A stretch of 64,000 nt of DNA, taken from contig JAEVLN010000015.1 of NCBI GenBank assembly GCA_018350325.1, positions 1,923,789 to 1,987,788 of the forward strand. Direction: 5' to 3'. How positions within the stretch are numbered: position 1 is the stretch's first letter; each line of letters opens with the position of its first letter. The notes below the pieces were generated by a model. The model had not been told where the DNA came from. It was given only the letters and a program-made list of their open reading frames with translations, and did not search any database. This DNA is from Globodera rostochiensis. Lineage: Eukaryota > Nematoda > Chromadorea > Rhabditida > Heteroderidae. Shown here in pieces: positions 63,046 through 64,000 of this stretch. Made by a program: the position numbers and the translations under genes.

Positions 63046-63277
63046 CGATGTACAGCTTGAACTCTGAATAGAAAAAAAAAATTAGGTATTCGGAGTAGAA
63101 ATAATGGCACAGCGATTAATTTTGAATCTTATTACCTAACCTTTTCGCCAAGAATTTTTAAAATAAACTAAATTCAAAAAAATCGACGCATACACAAAAT
63201 AAAAACACCGAACAGACTCAATTCTTTTTTTTTCTTTTTTTGTCATCCAACGGACTTTATTGTAGATATAAGCATTG
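63046..63277. promoter_or_regulatory. Bidirectional spacer, POLK and COQ5
   Basis: The start codons of two divergent genes are 232 bp apart. The sequence is AT-rich with a T-rich run at 63225-63240. Both promoters are presumably here. Confidence 0.5.
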
Positions 63278-63981
63278 ATGTCTAAGCTTTTGGAAAGAAA
63301 TGTCTTTTTACAAAAATCTGCTGGAAAATGCTTTTCTCAGCTCTTCGGCACCGAACATCGAAGGAAAGTCGCTACACACTTTGGCTTTGCAAAAGTGGAT
63401 GAAGTGGACAAGAAGGAAAGGGGTCTGTAACTAATTACATACTAGACTTTTGAAGATGAGTACGCGTTTAGTTGTAATCGGGACTGCTTTAACCAGACAA
63501 TACCATTGTTAATATTGTTTTGTTTAAGTGCGTACGGTCTTCGCGAATGTGGCGACCAAATATGATCTGATGAATGATGCAATGAGCTTGGGCATTCACC
63601 GGCTGTGGAAGGATTATTTTGTGCAGCGGCTGAACCTTAGCAAGGATTCAAAAGTGTTGGACATGGCCGGTGGTACGGGCGATGTTGCGTTTCGAATTCT
63701 GAACAGAATGCGAAGGCATCCGATGGGAGCGTATGCAGTGACCGTGGCCGATATTAATGAGGTCAATCGGTTTAATCTTGTCCATCAACTTCAGCCTTTT
63801 GATTCCGTTGTAGAATATGTTGGAGATTGGGAGCATTCGAGCTTCTACTGCACTCCCATCATCCGACCTTGCCCGACTTTCGTGGGTCCGCTCAGACGCA
63901 GAAAATTTGACTTTTGAAGACAACTCTTATGACTTATATACGATTTCATTTGGTATTAGGAACTGCACTCACATAGAAAAG
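63278..63981 (+). CDS. COQ5: COQ5 ubiquinone C-methyltransferase (3' end outside window)
   Basis: Mitochondrial matrix SAM-dependent methyltransferase for ubiquinone synthesis. Exons 63278-63422, 63529-63761 and 63814-63981 lie in the window; the last ends at a GTAAAA donor, so the gene continues. The N-terminus ([17 protein letters not shown]) fits a presequence. [33 protein letters not shown], the SAM-binding [22 protein letters not shown], and [19 protein letters not shown] are diagnostic UbiE/COQ5 motifs in the expected order. Confidence 0.95.
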
Positions 63982-64000
63982 GTAAAAACCTATGAATTAT

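Overview
The window is 64 kb of nuclear DNA from a nematode, most likely a tylenchid plant parasite close to the cyst nematodes (Globodera/Heterodera). This is inferred from dense short introns with TTT(C)AG acceptors, closest recall matches to animal and nematode proteins, several introns that only work with a GC donor, and many mononucleotide G/C runs of 10-30 bp. No bacterial, viral, rRNA, tRNA or CRISPR feature was recognised. Gene models were built by hand from reading-frame continuity, splice-site phase and remembered family conservation. For most multi-exon models the exon lengths sum to a whole number of codons, which is the main internal check.

Left part (1-14.1 kb, plus strand): the 3' part of SF3B1 (U2 snRNP splicing factor), ATPAF2 (ATP synthase F1 assembly), DEPDC5/Iml1 (GATOR1, amino-acid signalling to TORC1) and GPN3 (RNA polymerase II assembly GTPase) lie head to tail with gaps of 299, 133 and 351 bp, a possible operon. 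POFUT2 (protein O-fucosyltransferase) converges on GPN3, and its reading frame runs antisense into GPN3's last exon. Next come a small cysteine-rich gene (minus) and an unrecognised 633-residue zinc-ribbon-like protein (plus).

Middle (20.5-41.2 kb): a polypeptide GalNAc-transferase, a rhodopsin-class GPCR, a single-Ig transmembrane protein with a cytoplasmic coiled coil, and mitochondrial ribosomal protein MRPS18A/mL66, all on minus; YEATS4/GAS41 (plus); a PIM-type kinase, VMP1/EPG-3 and a DNAJB6-like co-chaperone (minus).

Right part (41-64 kb): 2.7 kb of G/C-run-rich spacer, Fe65/APBB (minus), a spacer with two MITE-like elements, then a minus-strand gene whose last two exons are the C-terminal tail of the ERAD ligase HRD1/SYVN1 joined in frame to an unrelated N-terminal half with no RING or membrane domain. 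Then STIM (calcium sensor, plus), NIFK-like RRM protein (plus), engrailed (plus, homeobox split by a 1.46 kb intron), DNA polymerase kappa (minus) and the 5' part of COQ5 (plus).

The most notable observations are the RING-less HRD1-tail protein, six introns with apparent GC-AG ends including one inside the engrailed recognition helix, the Ig-TM-coiled-coil gene held together by two of these introns, and several inverted-repeat elements.
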